From Hydrogenovibrio thermophilus (GTDB taxonomy: Bacteria; Pseudomonadota; Gammaproteobacteria; Thiomicrospirales; Thiomicrospiraceae), in assembly GCF_004028275.1 (NCBI RefSeq), contig NZ_CP035033.1:1178001-1242000 (forward strand): a stretch of DNA of 64,000 bases. The letters run 5' to 3'. The position numbers and the translations under genes are program-made. The notes beneath the pieces were generated by a model, which saw nothing but the letters and a program-made list of their open reading frames with translations, made no database searches and was not told the DNA's origin. Positions 37,533 through 46,583 of the stretch are shown one piece after another (the stretch's first letter is position 1; every line of letters starts with the position of its first letter).

Positions 37533-37552
37533 TCCGGCCAGGCCTGGTGGTT
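37533..37552. repeat. CCAGGCCTGG palindrome between two minus-strand genes
   Basis: Exact decamer 37538-37547 (GGCCAGGCCTGGTGGTTATT). The T-rich side is on the plus strand while both flanking genes are on the minus strand, so it is a poor terminator for them. Confidence 0.6.
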
Positions 37553-38210
37553 ATTGATCTTTCAGGCTGATAATCGGCCAGTTGCGCTCTTGAGCGTAAG
37601 ACGCCAAGGTCTCGTCGCAATCCACCGCCACCGGATTTTCCACAATGTCCAGCAGTGGGATGTCGTTTTGCGAATCGGAATAGAAGAAGCTACCGGATAG
37701 GTCATGGTGGTTGCAAATCAACCACTCGTTCAAACGGGTGACTTTGCCGCTCTGGAAAGACGGCGTGCCCGCCACTTCGCCAGTGTAGCGATTGTCTTTC
37801 ATCTCCGGGTCGGTGCCGATCAGGTTTTCAATGCCGTAGAGTTCGGCAATCGGCCGGGTCACGAAACTGTTGGTCGCGGTGATGATGAGCAAGGTGTCGC
37901 CTTTGGCGCGGTGCTCGTCCACCAGAGATTGGGCTTTAGGTTGATAGATCGGACGGATGAAACTCTCCATAAATTCGTCGTGCCAGGCATTTAAGGTCGT
38001 CATATCATGCTTTGAAAGCGGTTCCAGCGAAAAATGCTGATAGGCCATGATATCGAGGGTGCCGTTTTTATAATCCTCATAGAACTGGTCGTTCCGGGTT
38101 TCGTAATAGGTTTTGTCCACCACGCCTTTTTCGACCAGAAATTTTCCCCAAAGATAGTCGCTGTCGCCATTGATGAGTGTGTGATCCAGGTCAAAGATTG
38201 CTAAAGCCAT
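37551..38210 (-). CDS. HAD-IB family phosphatase, SerB-like
   Basis: 219 residues from the ATG at 38210, chosen because MALAIFDLDHTLINGDSDY is where the fold begins; an upstream in-frame ATG at 38294 would add 28 unlikely basic residues. Motif I FDLDHTL, motif II ITATNSF and motif III FFYSDSQNDIPLLDIVENPV are present. This branch (phosphoserine phosphatase-like) is often found divergent from rppH, as here. Substrate unknown. Confidence 0.88.
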   Translation of the reverse strand: MALAIFDLDHTLINGDSDYLWGKFLVEKGVVDKTYYETRNDQFYEDYKNGTLDIMAYQHFSLEPLSKHDMTTLNAWHDEFMESFIRPIYQPKAQSLVDEHRAKGDTLLIITATNSFVTRPIAELYGIENLIGTDPEMKDNRYTGEVAGTPSFQSGKVTRLNEWLICNHHDLSGSFFYSDSQNDIPLLDIVENPVAVDCDETLASYAQERNWPIISLKDQ

Positions 38211-38462
38211 AATTTTATTCAGTTTATTTCGATTAAAAAAGAAGCGCCATTTTAGCCTATTTAGGCGTTTATTCCGAAGAAAAACACGATTCATTTTATG
38301 AAAAAACGCTTTCGTTCAGCATGGGATTGGGGTGTGCCTGGACGTCTTTTCGACATTTTACGGACAAAGCTTTGTGAAAAGAGATTGAAACAAAAGGCGT
38401 TTTCTTGCAATAATTAACGGTATTGTATATTGAAAAATAAAAAGAATACCAAAGGGTCAACC

Positions 38463-38957
38463 GTGATTGATGAAGAGGGATACCGCTTAAATGTAGGTAT
38501 CATTATCGTAAATAAGGAAGGGAAGCTGTTTTGGGGAAAACGCATGCACCAGGAGGCTTGGCAGTTTCCGCAGGGCGGCGTGCGTGAGCACGAAACGCCG
38601 CAACAAGCCGTTTTCCGTGAATTGAAAGAAGAGGTCGGTCTGGAACCGTCCGATGTCCGTGTATTGGGACGCACGCAGGATTGGTTGTCGTACGATTTAC
38701 CGAAACACCTGATTCGTCATTACAGCCAACCGGTGTGTATCGGCCAAAAGCAAATCTGGTTTTTGCTCGGCATGCTGAGCGAAGAAGAGAAAATCGATTT
38801 GAACACTCATGAAACGCCGGAGTTCGAAGGCTGGAGTTGGGTGGATTATTGGTTGCCGGTTCAGAATGTGGTGGAATTCAAACAGTCGGTTTATCAGCAG
38901 GCGCTGACCGAATTGGAAGAACACCTCAATAAATTCTGGATTAAAGAACACGCCTGA
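38463..38957 (+). CDS. rppH: RNA pyrophosphohydrolase
   Basis: 164 residues if started at GTG 38463, which gives the family-typical N-terminus MIDEEGYRLNVGIIIVN and has AAAGGG upstream; a TTG at 38430 is less likely. The Nudix box GGVREHETPQQAVFRELKEE then VGLEP is complete, and WQFPQGGV precedes it. It converts 5'-triphosphate mRNA ends to monophosphate and so starts RNase E-dependent decay. Confidence 0.94.
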   Translation: MIDEEGYRLNVGIIIVNKEGKLFWGKRMHQEAWQFPQGGVREHETPQQAVFRELKEEVGLEPSDVRVLGRTQDWLSYDLPKHLIRHYSQPVCIGQKQIWFLLGMLSEEEKIDLNTHETPEFEGWSWVDYWLPVQNVVEFKQSVYQQALTELEEHLNKFWIKEHA

Positions 38958-39160
38958 TTCCGAATCGGCGCCTCCAATCGCGTCGATTTTCCCGCCTTTT
39001 TGTTCCTGTCCCGGGAAGATTGCCATTACGTTTTCGCATTTTAAATCAAAATATTAACGACATTTCATCAACCGATAAGTGGCGAAAGGGCGCTTAAAGC
39101 GCATCCTTCGTTAGGAAAACTAGGTAAAAAATGTTATGATGCCAGCGCATTTAATTTGAA
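38958..39160 (+). other. Intergenic region upstream of the aceE leader
   Basis: No gene seen. A possible -10 TATGAT lies at 39135-39140 for the pyruvate dehydrogenase transcript; no matching -35 is evident. Confidence 0.35.
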
Positions 39161-39164
39161 CTTG

Positions 39165-39330
39165 CAGGGAGACGTACGTCCCCAAACCTGAAAAGTTCAG
39201 ACGTTTTGGAAATACTAAGTAGCTGGAAACCAAAATGGATTTGTTGGCGGTAGACGTAAGAACTACGCTCTACTGAATGGCTTCAGGAAAACCCAGCCCC
39301 TGAAGCAGGTTTGAACCAACCAAAGAGGTT
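39165..39330 (+). promoter_or_regulatory. Structured 5' leader of aceE, unknown class
   Basis: Contains the perfect palindrome GACGTACGTC (39171-39180) set in GGG...CCC, the hairpin CTGAA-AAG-TTCAG (39188-39200) and the hairpin CTTCAGG/CCTGAAG (39281-39305). Two adjacent mini-frames are also visible: ATG 39235-TGA 39276 (13 codons) and ATG 39277-TGA 39303 (8 codons). It does not match any riboswitch class I know. It may be an operator plus leader RNA controlling aceEF-lpd. Confidence 0.45.
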
Positions 39331-39338
39331 AATTTTTT

Positions 39339-41999
39339 ATGAACGATAAGTTCGTTGATCAAGATCCACAAGAAACACAAGAGTGGATCGATGCATTAGA
39401 GGCGGTCGTCTCTTTCGAAGGCTCCGACAAGGCGCAACACATTATTGGCTCCTTGATCGAGAAAGCCCGTGTCCACGGAATCGACATTCCTTATTCCGCA
39501 AACACCCCTTACATCAACACCATTGCACCGGAAGAGCAAAGCAACTACCCGGGTGACGTTGGCCTGGAACGTAAACTCCGCGCCTTATTGCGCTGGAATG
39601 CCATGGCAATGGTGACGCGTGCGAACAAAACCACCAGTGTCGGGGGGCATATCGCGTCTTATGCATCCAGCTGTACTTTGTATGAAGTCGGGATGAACCA
39701 CTTCTTCAAAGGGCCAAAACACGAACAAGGTGCCGATATGGTGTTCTTCCAAGGGCACACCGCACCGGGGATGTACGCACGTTCCTTTATGGAAGGGCGT
39801 CTGGATGTGGATCAACTGCATAACTTCCGTCAGGAAGTCGACGGCAACGGCTTATCGTCTTACCCTCACCCTTGGTTGATGCAGGATTACTGGCAGTTCC
39901 CAACCGTTTCCATGGGCTTGGGGCCTTTGATGGCCATTTACCAAGCGCGTTTCATGAAATACATGCAAGCACGCGGCTTGTCCGAAACCCAAGGTCGTAA
40001 AGTCTGGGCGTTCCTGGGCGACGGTGAAATGGATGAACCGGAATCCCGTGGTGCTTTGCAGTTGGCCAAGCGTGAGAAGCTGGACAACTTAATTTTCGTC
40101 ATCAACTGTAACCTACAGCGTTTGGATGGCCCGGTTCGTGGTAATGACAAAATCATTCAGGAACTAGAAGGCGTTTTCCGTGGCGCCGGTTGGAACGTCA
40201 TCAAAGTGATTTGGGGCTCCGGCTGGGATCGTTTGCTGGCAAAAGACACCACCGGTAAACTGATCGAGCGTATGGGCGAAGTCGTGGACGGTGAGTACCA
40301 GGCTTACAAAGCCAAAGATGGTGCTTTCGTGCGCGAACACTTCTTCGGTAAATATCCGGAAACCGCCGAACTGGTCAAAGACATGACCGACGACGAAATC
40401 TTCCGTCTGACGCGCGGTGGTCATTCGCCACGTAAGATTTACAACGCTTACAAGCGCGCCACCGAAACACAAGGACAACCAACGGTCATCCTGGCGAAAA
40501 CCATCAAAGGTTACGGGATGGGCAAATACGGTGAAGCGGCCAACACCGCTCACCAACAGAAAAAACTGGATTTGGAAGGGCTGAAATACTTCCGTGACCG
40601 TTTCTCGGTGCCGGTTTCCGACGAAGAACTGGAAAAAGACATTCCGTTCCACCGTCCGGACGAAAACTCCGACATCATCAAATACATGAAAGAACGCCGT
40701 GAAGCCTTAGGCGGTGAATTGCCAGCGCGTCAAGACAATGCCGAGCCTTTACTGGTTCCGGAATTGTCGGCGTTCAAAATGCTGACCGAAGGCACCGAAG
40801 ATCGTGAAATGTCCACGACCATGGCGTTTGTTCGTATCATCTCCATCCTGTTGCGTGACAAGAAAATCGGGCCACGTTGTGTGCCGATTATTCCGGATGA
40901 AGCACGTACTTTCGGGATGGAAGGTCTGTTCCGTCAAGTCGGTATCTACGATCCGGCAGGGCAGCTTTACGAGCCAATGGATTCCGACCAATTGATGTGG
41001 TACAAGGAAGCCGCCAACGGGCAAGTGTTCCAAGAAGGGATTAACGAAGCCGGCGCCATGTCCAACTGGATTGCGGCAGCCACCGCTTATGCCAACTACG
41101 GTGTGAGCATGGTGCCTTTCTACATTTATTATTCCATGTTCGGTTATCAGCGTATCGGTGACTTGGCTTGGGCCGCCGGGGATTCCCGTGCACGTGGTTT
41201 CTTGATGGGCGGCACCGCCGGTCGTACCACGCTGGAAGGCGAAGGCTTGCAGCACCAGGACGGTCATAACCTGATTCAATTCGACCAAGTGCCGAACTGT
41301 ATTTCTTACGATCCGACATTCGCTTACGAAATGGCGGTCATCATCCGTGACGGTATTCGTCGTATGTTCCACGATAAGGAAGACGTTTACTACTACATCA
41401 CGTGCATGAACGAAAACTACTCGCACCCGGCCATGCCGGAAGGATCGGAAGAAGGCATCCTGAAAGGGTTGTACTCCTTCAAGAAATCCGATGCGAAGCA
41501 CAAAAACAAAGTACAACTTATGGGCTCCGGTACCATCTTCCGCGAAGTCATCGCGGCGGCGGAAATGCTGGAATCCGAATGGGATGTCGCGGCGGATATC
41601 TGGGCGGCTCCAAGTTTCAACCTGTTGCGTCGCGACGGTATTGAAACCGCACGCTGGAATGCGTTGCACCCGACCGAGACACAAAAACTGTCTTACTGTG
41701 AAGCCACTTTATCTGGTTCGGAAGGACCATTTATTGCGGCAACCGACTATATTCGCGATTACCCGAACCGTATTCGTGAATATGTTCCAGGTGAGTTCTA
41801 TGTATTAGGGACCGACGGCTTCGGACGTTCCGATACACGTGAACAACTGCGTAAGTTCTTCGAAGTGGATCGCTACTACGTTGTCGTGGAATCTTTGAAA
41901 GCGTTGGCCGATGCTGGCAGCATCAAGCCGGAAGTTGTTCAGAAAGCAATTGAGAAATACGGGATTGATAGTGAAAAACCTTACCCGGTTCATGCTTGA
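39339..41999 (+). CDS. aceE: Pyruvate dehydrogenase E1, homodimeric type
   Basis: 886 residues, the usual size of the homodimeric E1. VGGHIASYASSCTLYEVGMN and WAFLGDGEMDEPESRGALQL (thiamine diphosphate motif GDG...), then EEGILKGLYSF, are recognisable family blocks. It decarboxylates pyruvate and acetylates the lipoyl groups of AceF. AAGAGG lies 10 bases before the ATG. First gene of aceEF-lpd, behind a structured leader. Confidence 0.97.
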   Translation: MNDKFVDQDPQETQEWIDALEAVVSFEGSDKAQHIIGSLIEKARVHGIDIPYSANTPYINTIAPEEQSNYPGDVGLERKLRALLRWNAMAMVTRANKTTSVGGHIASYASSCTLYEVGMNHFFKGPKHEQGADMVFFQGHTAPGMYARSFMEGRLDVDQLHNFRQEVDGNGLSSYPHPWLMQDYWQFPTVSMGLGPLMAIYQARFMKYMQARGLSETQGRKVWAFLGDGEMDEPESRGALQLAKREKLDNLIFVINCNLQRLDGPVRGNDKIIQELEGVFRGAGWNVIKVIWGSGWDRLLAKDTTGKLIERMGEVVDGEYQAYKAKDGAFVREHFFGKYPETAELVKDMTDDEIFRLTRGGHSPRKIYNAYKRATETQGQPTVILAKTIKGYGMGKYGEAANTAHQQKKLDLEGLKYFRDRFSVPVSDEELEKDIPFHRPDENSDIIKYMKERREALGGELPARQDNAEPLLVPELSAFKMLTEGTEDREMSTTMAFVRIISILLRDKKIGPRCVPIIPDEARTFGMEGLFRQVGIYDPAGQLYEPMDSDQLMWYKEAANGQVFQEGINEAGAMSNWIAAATAYANYGVSMVPFYIYYSMFGYQRIGDLAWAAGDSRARGFLMGGTAGRTTLEGEGLQHQDGHNLIQFDQVPNCISYDPTFAYEMAVIIRDGIRRMFHDKEDVYYYITCMNENYSHPAMPEGSEEGILKGLYSFKKSDAKHKNKVQLMGSGTIFREVIAAAEMLESEWDVAADIWAAPSFNLLRRDGIETARWNALHPTETQKLSYCEATLSGSEGPFIAATDYIRDYPNRIREYVPGEFYVLGTDGFGRSDTREQLRKFFEVDRYYVVVESLKALADAGSIKPEVVQKAIEKYGIDSEKPYPVHA

Positions 42000-42094
42000 T
42001 TACGCGTGTCGTTAAGACATGGGTCGTGAAAACGGCCTAAAGAATTCACATTCGGTTCGCTCACGGCGAGCCGAATCCAAAAAGGAATAAAAAA

Positions 42095-43423
42095 ATGGCT
42101 ACACAGCAAATTAATATCCCGGATATAGGTGATTTTGATTCCGTCGAAGTCATCGAAGTATTGGTTGCCGAAGGGGATGTGGTCGCGGTGGACGATTCTC
42201 TGGTAACGTTGGAATCGGACAAAGCCACCATGGAAATCCCTTCTCCAGTCAGTGGTAAAGTGACCAAAGTCACAGTCAAAGTTGGCGACAGTGTCGCGGA
42301 AGGCGATTACATTCTAGACATCGAAGCCGATGAAGCGGCGGCGGAAGAAGCACCGAAAGCCGACGCGAAAAAAGAAGAACCTGCTAAAGAAGCGCCTAAA
42401 GAGGCTCCAAAAGCCGCCGCACCGGCGGAAAAGCCAGCGCCACAAGAAACCAAAGCACCAGCGCCTAATGTGCCGCCTGTGCCGAAGCCGGTTAATGCTC
42501 AGTCCATGGGCGCGGCTTATCACGCGTCGCCATCGGTGCGTGCCTTTGCGCGTAAGTTGGGCGTGGACCTGAATGCCGTCACCGGCACCGGGCCAAAAGG
42601 GCGTATCCAGCAAAACGATGTCGAAGCCATGATCAAATCGGTCATGCAAGGTTCAGCGGCGGCTTCCGGCCAGCCACAAGGCGGCGCGGGCATCCCATCC
42701 GTTCCGGAAATCGATTTCAGCCAATTCGGCGAAACCGAAACCGTCGAACTGGGCCGCATCAAGAAAATCTCCGGTAAGTTCCTGCAAACCTCTTGGTTGA
42801 ATGTACCGCACGTCACGCAGTTTGACGAAAGCGACATCACCGAGATGGATGCCTTCCGTAAGAGCATGAAAGCCCAGGCCGAAAAAGCCGGTGTGAAATT
42901 AACGCCACTGGTGTTCGTCATGAAAGCCGTGGTCAAAGCCTTGCAGGAGTTCCCGAACTTCAACGCCTCCTTGTCACCGGACGGTCAATCCATTATCAAG
43001 AAGCATTACTACAACATCGGTGTCGCGGTCGATACGCCGAACGGCTTGGTCGTTCCGGTGGTGCGCGATGTCGATCAAAAAGGCATCTTCGATTTGTCCA
43101 AAGACCTGATGGAACTGTCCGCCAAAGCGCGTGACGGTAAACTGACCCCGGCGGATATGTCCGGCGGTTGTTTCACCATCTCCAGCTTGGGCGGCATCGG
43201 CGGCACGCAATTTACGCCAATCGTCAATGCACCGGAAGTCGCCATCATGGGCTTGTCCAAAGCCAAGATGCAACCGGTCTGGAACGGCGCAGAATTTGAA
43301 CCGCGTTTGGTGATGCCATTCAGCGTGTCTTATGACCATCGCGTTATCGACGGGGCCGAAGGCGTGCGCTTTACCACCACCGTTGGTCAATACCTGACCG
43401 ATCTACGTCAGTTGATTCTGTAA
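42095..43423 (+). CDS. aceF: Dihydrolipoamide acetyltransferase (E2)
   Basis: 442 residues: one lipoyl domain (lysine in ESDKATMEIPSP near 48), an Ala/Pro/Lys-rich linker (about 85-140), a peripheral-subunit-binding domain (SPSVRAFARKLGVDLNAV and onward), and the acetyltransferase core with the catalytic histidine in SYDHRVIDG (H415). Only one lipoyl domain is present, against three in E. coli; the E3 supplies another. Confidence 0.96.
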   Translation: MATQQINIPDIGDFDSVEVIEVLVAEGDVVAVDDSLVTLESDKATMEIPSPVSGKVTKVTVKVGDSVAEGDYILDIEADEAAAEEAPKADAKKEEPAKEAPKEAPKAAAPAEKPAPQETKAPAPNVPPVPKPVNAQSMGAAYHASPSVRAFARKLGVDLNAVTGTGPKGRIQQNDVEAMIKSVMQGSAAASGQPQGGAGIPSVPEIDFSQFGETETVELGRIKKISGKFLQTSWLNVPHVTQFDESDITEMDAFRKSMKAQAEKAGVKLTPLVFVMKAVVKALQEFPNFNASLSPDGQSIIKKHYYNIGVAVDTPNGLVVPVVRDVDQKGIFDLSKDLMELSAKARDGKLTPADMSGGCFTISSLGGIGGTQFTPIVNAPEVAIMGLSKAKMQPVWNGAEFEPRLVMPFSVSYDHRVIDGAEGVRFTTTVGQYLTDLRQLIL

Positions 43424-43436
43424 TTGGGAGAAATGT

Positions 43437-45206
43437 ATGAGTAAAGTAGTGGATATTCTCATTCCCGATATCGGTGATTTCGCTGAAGTAGACGTCATTG
43501 AAGTATTGGTCGCCGCCGGGGACGAAGTCATTCAGGACGATTCCTTACTGACCTTGGAATCCGACAAAGCGACGATGGAAATCCCGGCACCGTTCGCCGG
43601 TAAGGTGACCGAAGTCAATATCAGCGTTGGAGACAAGGTTAAGGAAGGTTCCGTCGTCGGGAAAATCGAAATCGCCGACGAAGAAACCGTTTCTTCCAAT
43701 GTCGAAGAAAGCGTGACTCCCGATGAAACCCCTGAAGAAAAAGCACCGGAAGCGCCAGCGGCCGTCGCCGCCAGCGATTTGCCGGATGCCGATATTCAGT
43801 GCGAAGTCTTGGTGCTGGGCTCCGGCCCGGGCGGTTACACCGCCGCGTTCCGTGCTGCCGACTTGGGCAAAAAAGTGGTGATGATCGAGCGTTATTCCTC
43901 CATCGGCGGTGTCTGCTTGAACGTGGGTTGTATCCCATCCAAAGCCTTGTTGCACATGTCCGTGGTGTTGAACGAAACCCGTGAAATGGGTGCGCACGGC
44001 ATCACCTTCGCCGAGCCGGAAATCGACCTGAACAAAATGCGCGATTACAAAAACTCCGTGATCGGTAAGTTGACCGGCGGATTGTCAGGCCTGGCCAAAG
44101 CGCGTAATGTGGACGTGGTGCAAGGTTACGGCAAATTCAGCTCCGCCAATACCGTCACGGTCGAACTGGCCGAGGGCGGCACCCAAACCATCGCGTTTGA
44201 AAACGCCATTATCGCCGCCGGTTCCCGCGTGGTGAAACTGCCGTTTATTCCGCATGACGATCCGCGTGTGATGGATTCCACCGATGCGCTGGAACTGGAA
44301 GAAGTGCCGAATCGCATGTTGGTCATCGGCGGCGGCATCATCGGGCTGGAAATGGCGCAGGTATACGATTCACTGGGGGCGAATGTCACCATTGTGGAAT
44401 TGGCCGACAACATCATTCCCGGCGCGGACAAAGACATCGTCCGTCCGCTGTTGAAGCAAATCAAAAAGAAATACGAAAACATCTACCTCGGTTCCAAGGT
44501 CACCAATGTGGAAGCCACGGATGCAGGCCTGGTCGTTTCTTTCGAAGGCAAAGGCTGCCCGGAAACCGATACGTTTGACCGCATTCTGGTCGCCGTCGGT
44601 CGTGCACCGAACGGTAAATTGATTGACGCCGAAAAAGCCGGTGTCGACGTCAACGACTGGGGCTTTATCGAAGTGGATGAGCGCCAAAAAACCAATGTGG
44701 ACCACATCTACGCCATCGGCGATATTGTCGGGCAACCGATGCTGGCGCACAAAGCCGTGCATGAAGGTAAAGTAGCGGCAGAAGTCATTAACGGCATGCC
44801 AAGCGCCTTTACGCCAATGGGCATTCCATCCGTCGCCTATACCGACCCGGAAGTGGCTTGGGCGGGTAAAACCGAAGACGAGTTGAAAGCCGAAGGCATC
44901 GAATACGAAAAAGGCGCTTTCCCTTGGGCCGCGTCTGGTCGTAGCTTGAGCTTGGGCCGTGACGAAGGCATGACCAAAGCTATGTTCTGCGCCGAAACGC
45001 ATCGTTTACTCGGTTGCGGCATCGTCGGCCCGAACGCCGGTGAACTGGTCGCCGAAGCCATGCTCGCCATCGAGATGGGCGCCGACATGCAAGACATCGG
45101 TCTCACCATCCATCCGCACCCAACGCTCAGCGAAACAATTTGCTTTGCAGCTGAAATGGCAGAGGGAACTATAACCGACCTAATGCCACCAAAAAAACGT
45201 AAATAG
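43437..45206 (+). CDS. lpdA: Dihydrolipoamide dehydrogenase (E3) with N-terminal lipoyl domain
   Basis: 589 residues, about 115 more than plain E3. The extra part is a lipoyl domain (ESDKATMEIPAP near 43) and an acidic Ala/Pro linker. The flavoprotein begins near residue 120 with LGSGPGGYTAAFRAADLG. The redox-active cysteines are C160 and C165 (GVCLNVGCIPSKALLH), and the active-site base is in TIHPHPTLSET. This lipoylated E3 design is known from several beta- and gammaproteobacterial pyruvate dehydrogenases. Confidence 0.96.
   Translation: MSKVVDILIPDIGDFAEVDVIEVLVAAGDEVIQDDSLLTLESDKATMEIPAPFAGKVTEVNISVGDKVKEGSVVGKIEIADEETVSSNVEESVTPDETPEEKAPEAPAAVAASDLPDADIQCEVLVLGSGPGGYTAAFRAADLGKKVVMIERYSSIGGVCLNVGCIPSKALLHMSVVLNETREMGAHGITFAEPEIDLNKMRDYKNSVIGKLTGGLSGLAKARNVDVVQGYGKFSSANTVTVELAEGGTQTIAFENAIIAAGSRVVKLPFIPHDDPRVMDSTDALELEEVPNRMLVIGGGIIGLEMAQVYDSLGANVTIVELADNIIPGADKDIVRPLLKQIKKKYENIYLGSKVTNVEATDAGLVVSFEGKGCPETDTFDRILVAVGRAPNGKLIDAEKAGVDVNDWGFIEVDERQKTNVDHIYAIGDIVGQPMLAHKAVHEGKVAAEVINGMPSAFTPMGIPSVAYTDPEVAWAGKTEDELKAEGIEYEKGAFPWAASGRSLSLGRDEGMTKAMFCAETHRLLGCGIVGPNAGELVAEAMLAIEMGADMQDIGLTIHPHPTLSETICFAAEMAEGTITDLMPPKKRK
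44085..44094 (+). repeat. CAGGCCTGG site inside lpdA
   Basis: GTCAGGCCTGGCCAAAGC; nine of ten bases. Confidence 0.5.
44523..44532 (+). repeat. CAGGCCTGG site inside lpdA, with extension
   Basis: TGCAGGCCTGGTCGTTTCT; nine of ten bases, keeps GTCGTTT. Confidence 0.55.
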
Positions 45207-45228
45207 TTTTTTCAGCAAAAACCATTCT

Positions 45229-45252
45229 AAAACCACCAGGCCTGGTGGTTTT
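45229..45252 (+). terminator. aceEF-lpdA terminator on CCAGGCCTGG
   Basis: Perfect AAAACCAC-CAGGCCTG-GTGGTTTT, exact decamer 45236-45245. It marks the left border of the AT-rich restriction-modification cassette. Confidence 0.82.
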
Positions 45253-45349
45253 AGATACATTAAAATTCGTTATATTTATTTTTTGATTATAGGCTCTGAA
45301 TTAAAAAATCATATAATTCCCGATCACCCAAAAATAATTTTTACGATTA

Positions 45350-46582
45350 ATGAAAGACTATCTTGAAATAAAAACATTGCTTGTTGAAGGGCTTCTGGAA
45401 GAATTTCCTCAAGCTGAAGGAGATGAAGCTGAGGCAGTTGTATCTCATTGGCTTCAAGCAAGCCAAAATAAAATTCCTTTCTTAACGGATTCTATCAGGA
45501 ATTATTTTGAAAAAGAAATTAGTAATTTTTTGCCTTCGACTCATAAAAACATGGTTAATGAGAGCGAGGGATTTTATCAATTTAAGCTCCCGATTAATTG
45601 GAAGAGTATTCCTTACCCTCCACCGAAGAATCCTTTATTTAACTTTATTGATTTATTTGCTGGTATTGGCGGTTTTCGGCTTGCAATGCAGAATCAAAAT
45701 GGAAAATGTGTGTTTTCCTGTGAATGGGATTCATATGCTAAAAAAACATATGAGACTAATTTCGGGGAAATTCCTTTTGGTGATATAAGAAAAATTGACG
45801 AACTAGAAATACCTGATCATGATGTTTTATGTGCAGGTTTTCCCTGTCAGCCGTTTAGTCTAGCTGGCGTATCTGCGCGGAACTCCAGAAATACCGCGCA
45901 TGGCTTCGCTTGTGAAACACAAGGTACTTTATTCTTTGATATTGCAAGGATAGTTGAAGCAAAAAAACCTAAAGTTCTATTTCTTGAAAACGTCCGAAAC
46001 ATTGTAAATCATGACAAAGGTAAGACATTTTCAATTATCAAAAGTACGATAGAATCATTAGGTTATAATTTTTCATATAAAGTGGTGGACGCTAGCCCTT
46101 TAGTTCCACAAAAAAGGGTTAGAACATATATGGTTTGTACGCCAAAGAATATGCCGGAATTTTCATTTCCAGAAATCCAAGGTGAACCACTTCCACTGAA
46201 AAGCATCCTTGAAGATGTTGTCGATGAATCATTTACTATCTCTGATAGACTTTGGGAAGGCCATCAAAGGAGAACTCGTAACAACCTTTCAAGGGGTACC
46301 GGATTCACTGCTTTTTGCGCTGATATTGAGAAGCCTTCTAATACCATTGTCGCGAGGTATGGAAAAGACGGAAAGGAGTGTTTAATACCTCAAAAAGAAA
46401 GTAATCCAAGAATGTTGACACCAAGGGAATGTGCTCGATTACAAGGCTTTCCAGAGCCATTTATTATTCCGGTAGCAAAAACAGCAGCTTACAGACAGTT
46501 TGGCAATTCAGTCGCGGTACCTGTTGTAACAGAAATCGCTAAAGCAATTGTTGCTTATTTGGATATATGTAAGGGTAAATAA
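45350..46582 (+). CDS. DNA (cytosine-5) methyltransferase
   Basis: 410 residues. Motif I FIDLFAGIGGFRLAM begins near 99, motif IV AGFPCQPFSLAGVS carries catalytic C166, motif VI LFLENVRNIVNHD, motif VIII QKRVRTYMV, motifs IX-X TPRECARLQGFPEPF and YRQFGNSVAVPVV. The N-terminal 95 residues are an extra helical region. Base composition is much more AT-rich than lpdA beside it, and no clear ribosome-binding site is seen, both suggesting acquisition. Protects DNA at the site cut by the next gene; specificity unknown. Confidence 0.94.
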   Translation: MKDYLEIKTLLVEGLLEEFPQAEGDEAEAVVSHWLQASQNKIPFLTDSIRNYFEKEISNFLPSTHKNMVNESEGFYQFKLPINWKSIPYPPPKNPLFNFIDLFAGIGGFRLAMQNQNGKCVFSCEWDSYAKKTYETNFGEIPFGDIRKIDELEIPDHDVLCAGFPCQPFSLAGVSARNSRNTAHGFACETQGTLFFDIARIVEAKKPKVLFLENVRNIVNHDKGKTFSIIKSTIESLGYNFSYKVVDASPLVPQKRVRTYMVCTPKNMPEFSFPEIQGEPLPLKSILEDVVDESFTISDRLWEGHQRRTRNNLSRGTGFTAFCADIEKPSNTIVARYGKDGKECLIPQKESNPRMLTPRECARLQGFPEPFIIPVAKTAAYRQFGNSVAVPVVTEIAKAIVAYLDICKGK

Positions 46583-46583
46583 T

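Noticed and set aside
39235-39303. Two consecutive mini-frames in the aceE leader as an attenuation peptide
   Set aside because: Very short, no run of regulatory codons and no terminator/antiterminator pair seen; kept only as a note in the leader entry.
39165-39330. aceE leader as a TPP or other known riboswitch
   Set aside because: The conserved TPP blocks (CTGAGA, ACCTGA...GATAATGCC) are absent and no other known aptamer fits.
40749-41684. A 311-codon open frame antisense to aceE, and similar long antisense frames over ffh (34427-35629) and lpdA
   Set aside because: They mirror the codon bias of well-identified genes on the other strand and encode no recognisable domain.
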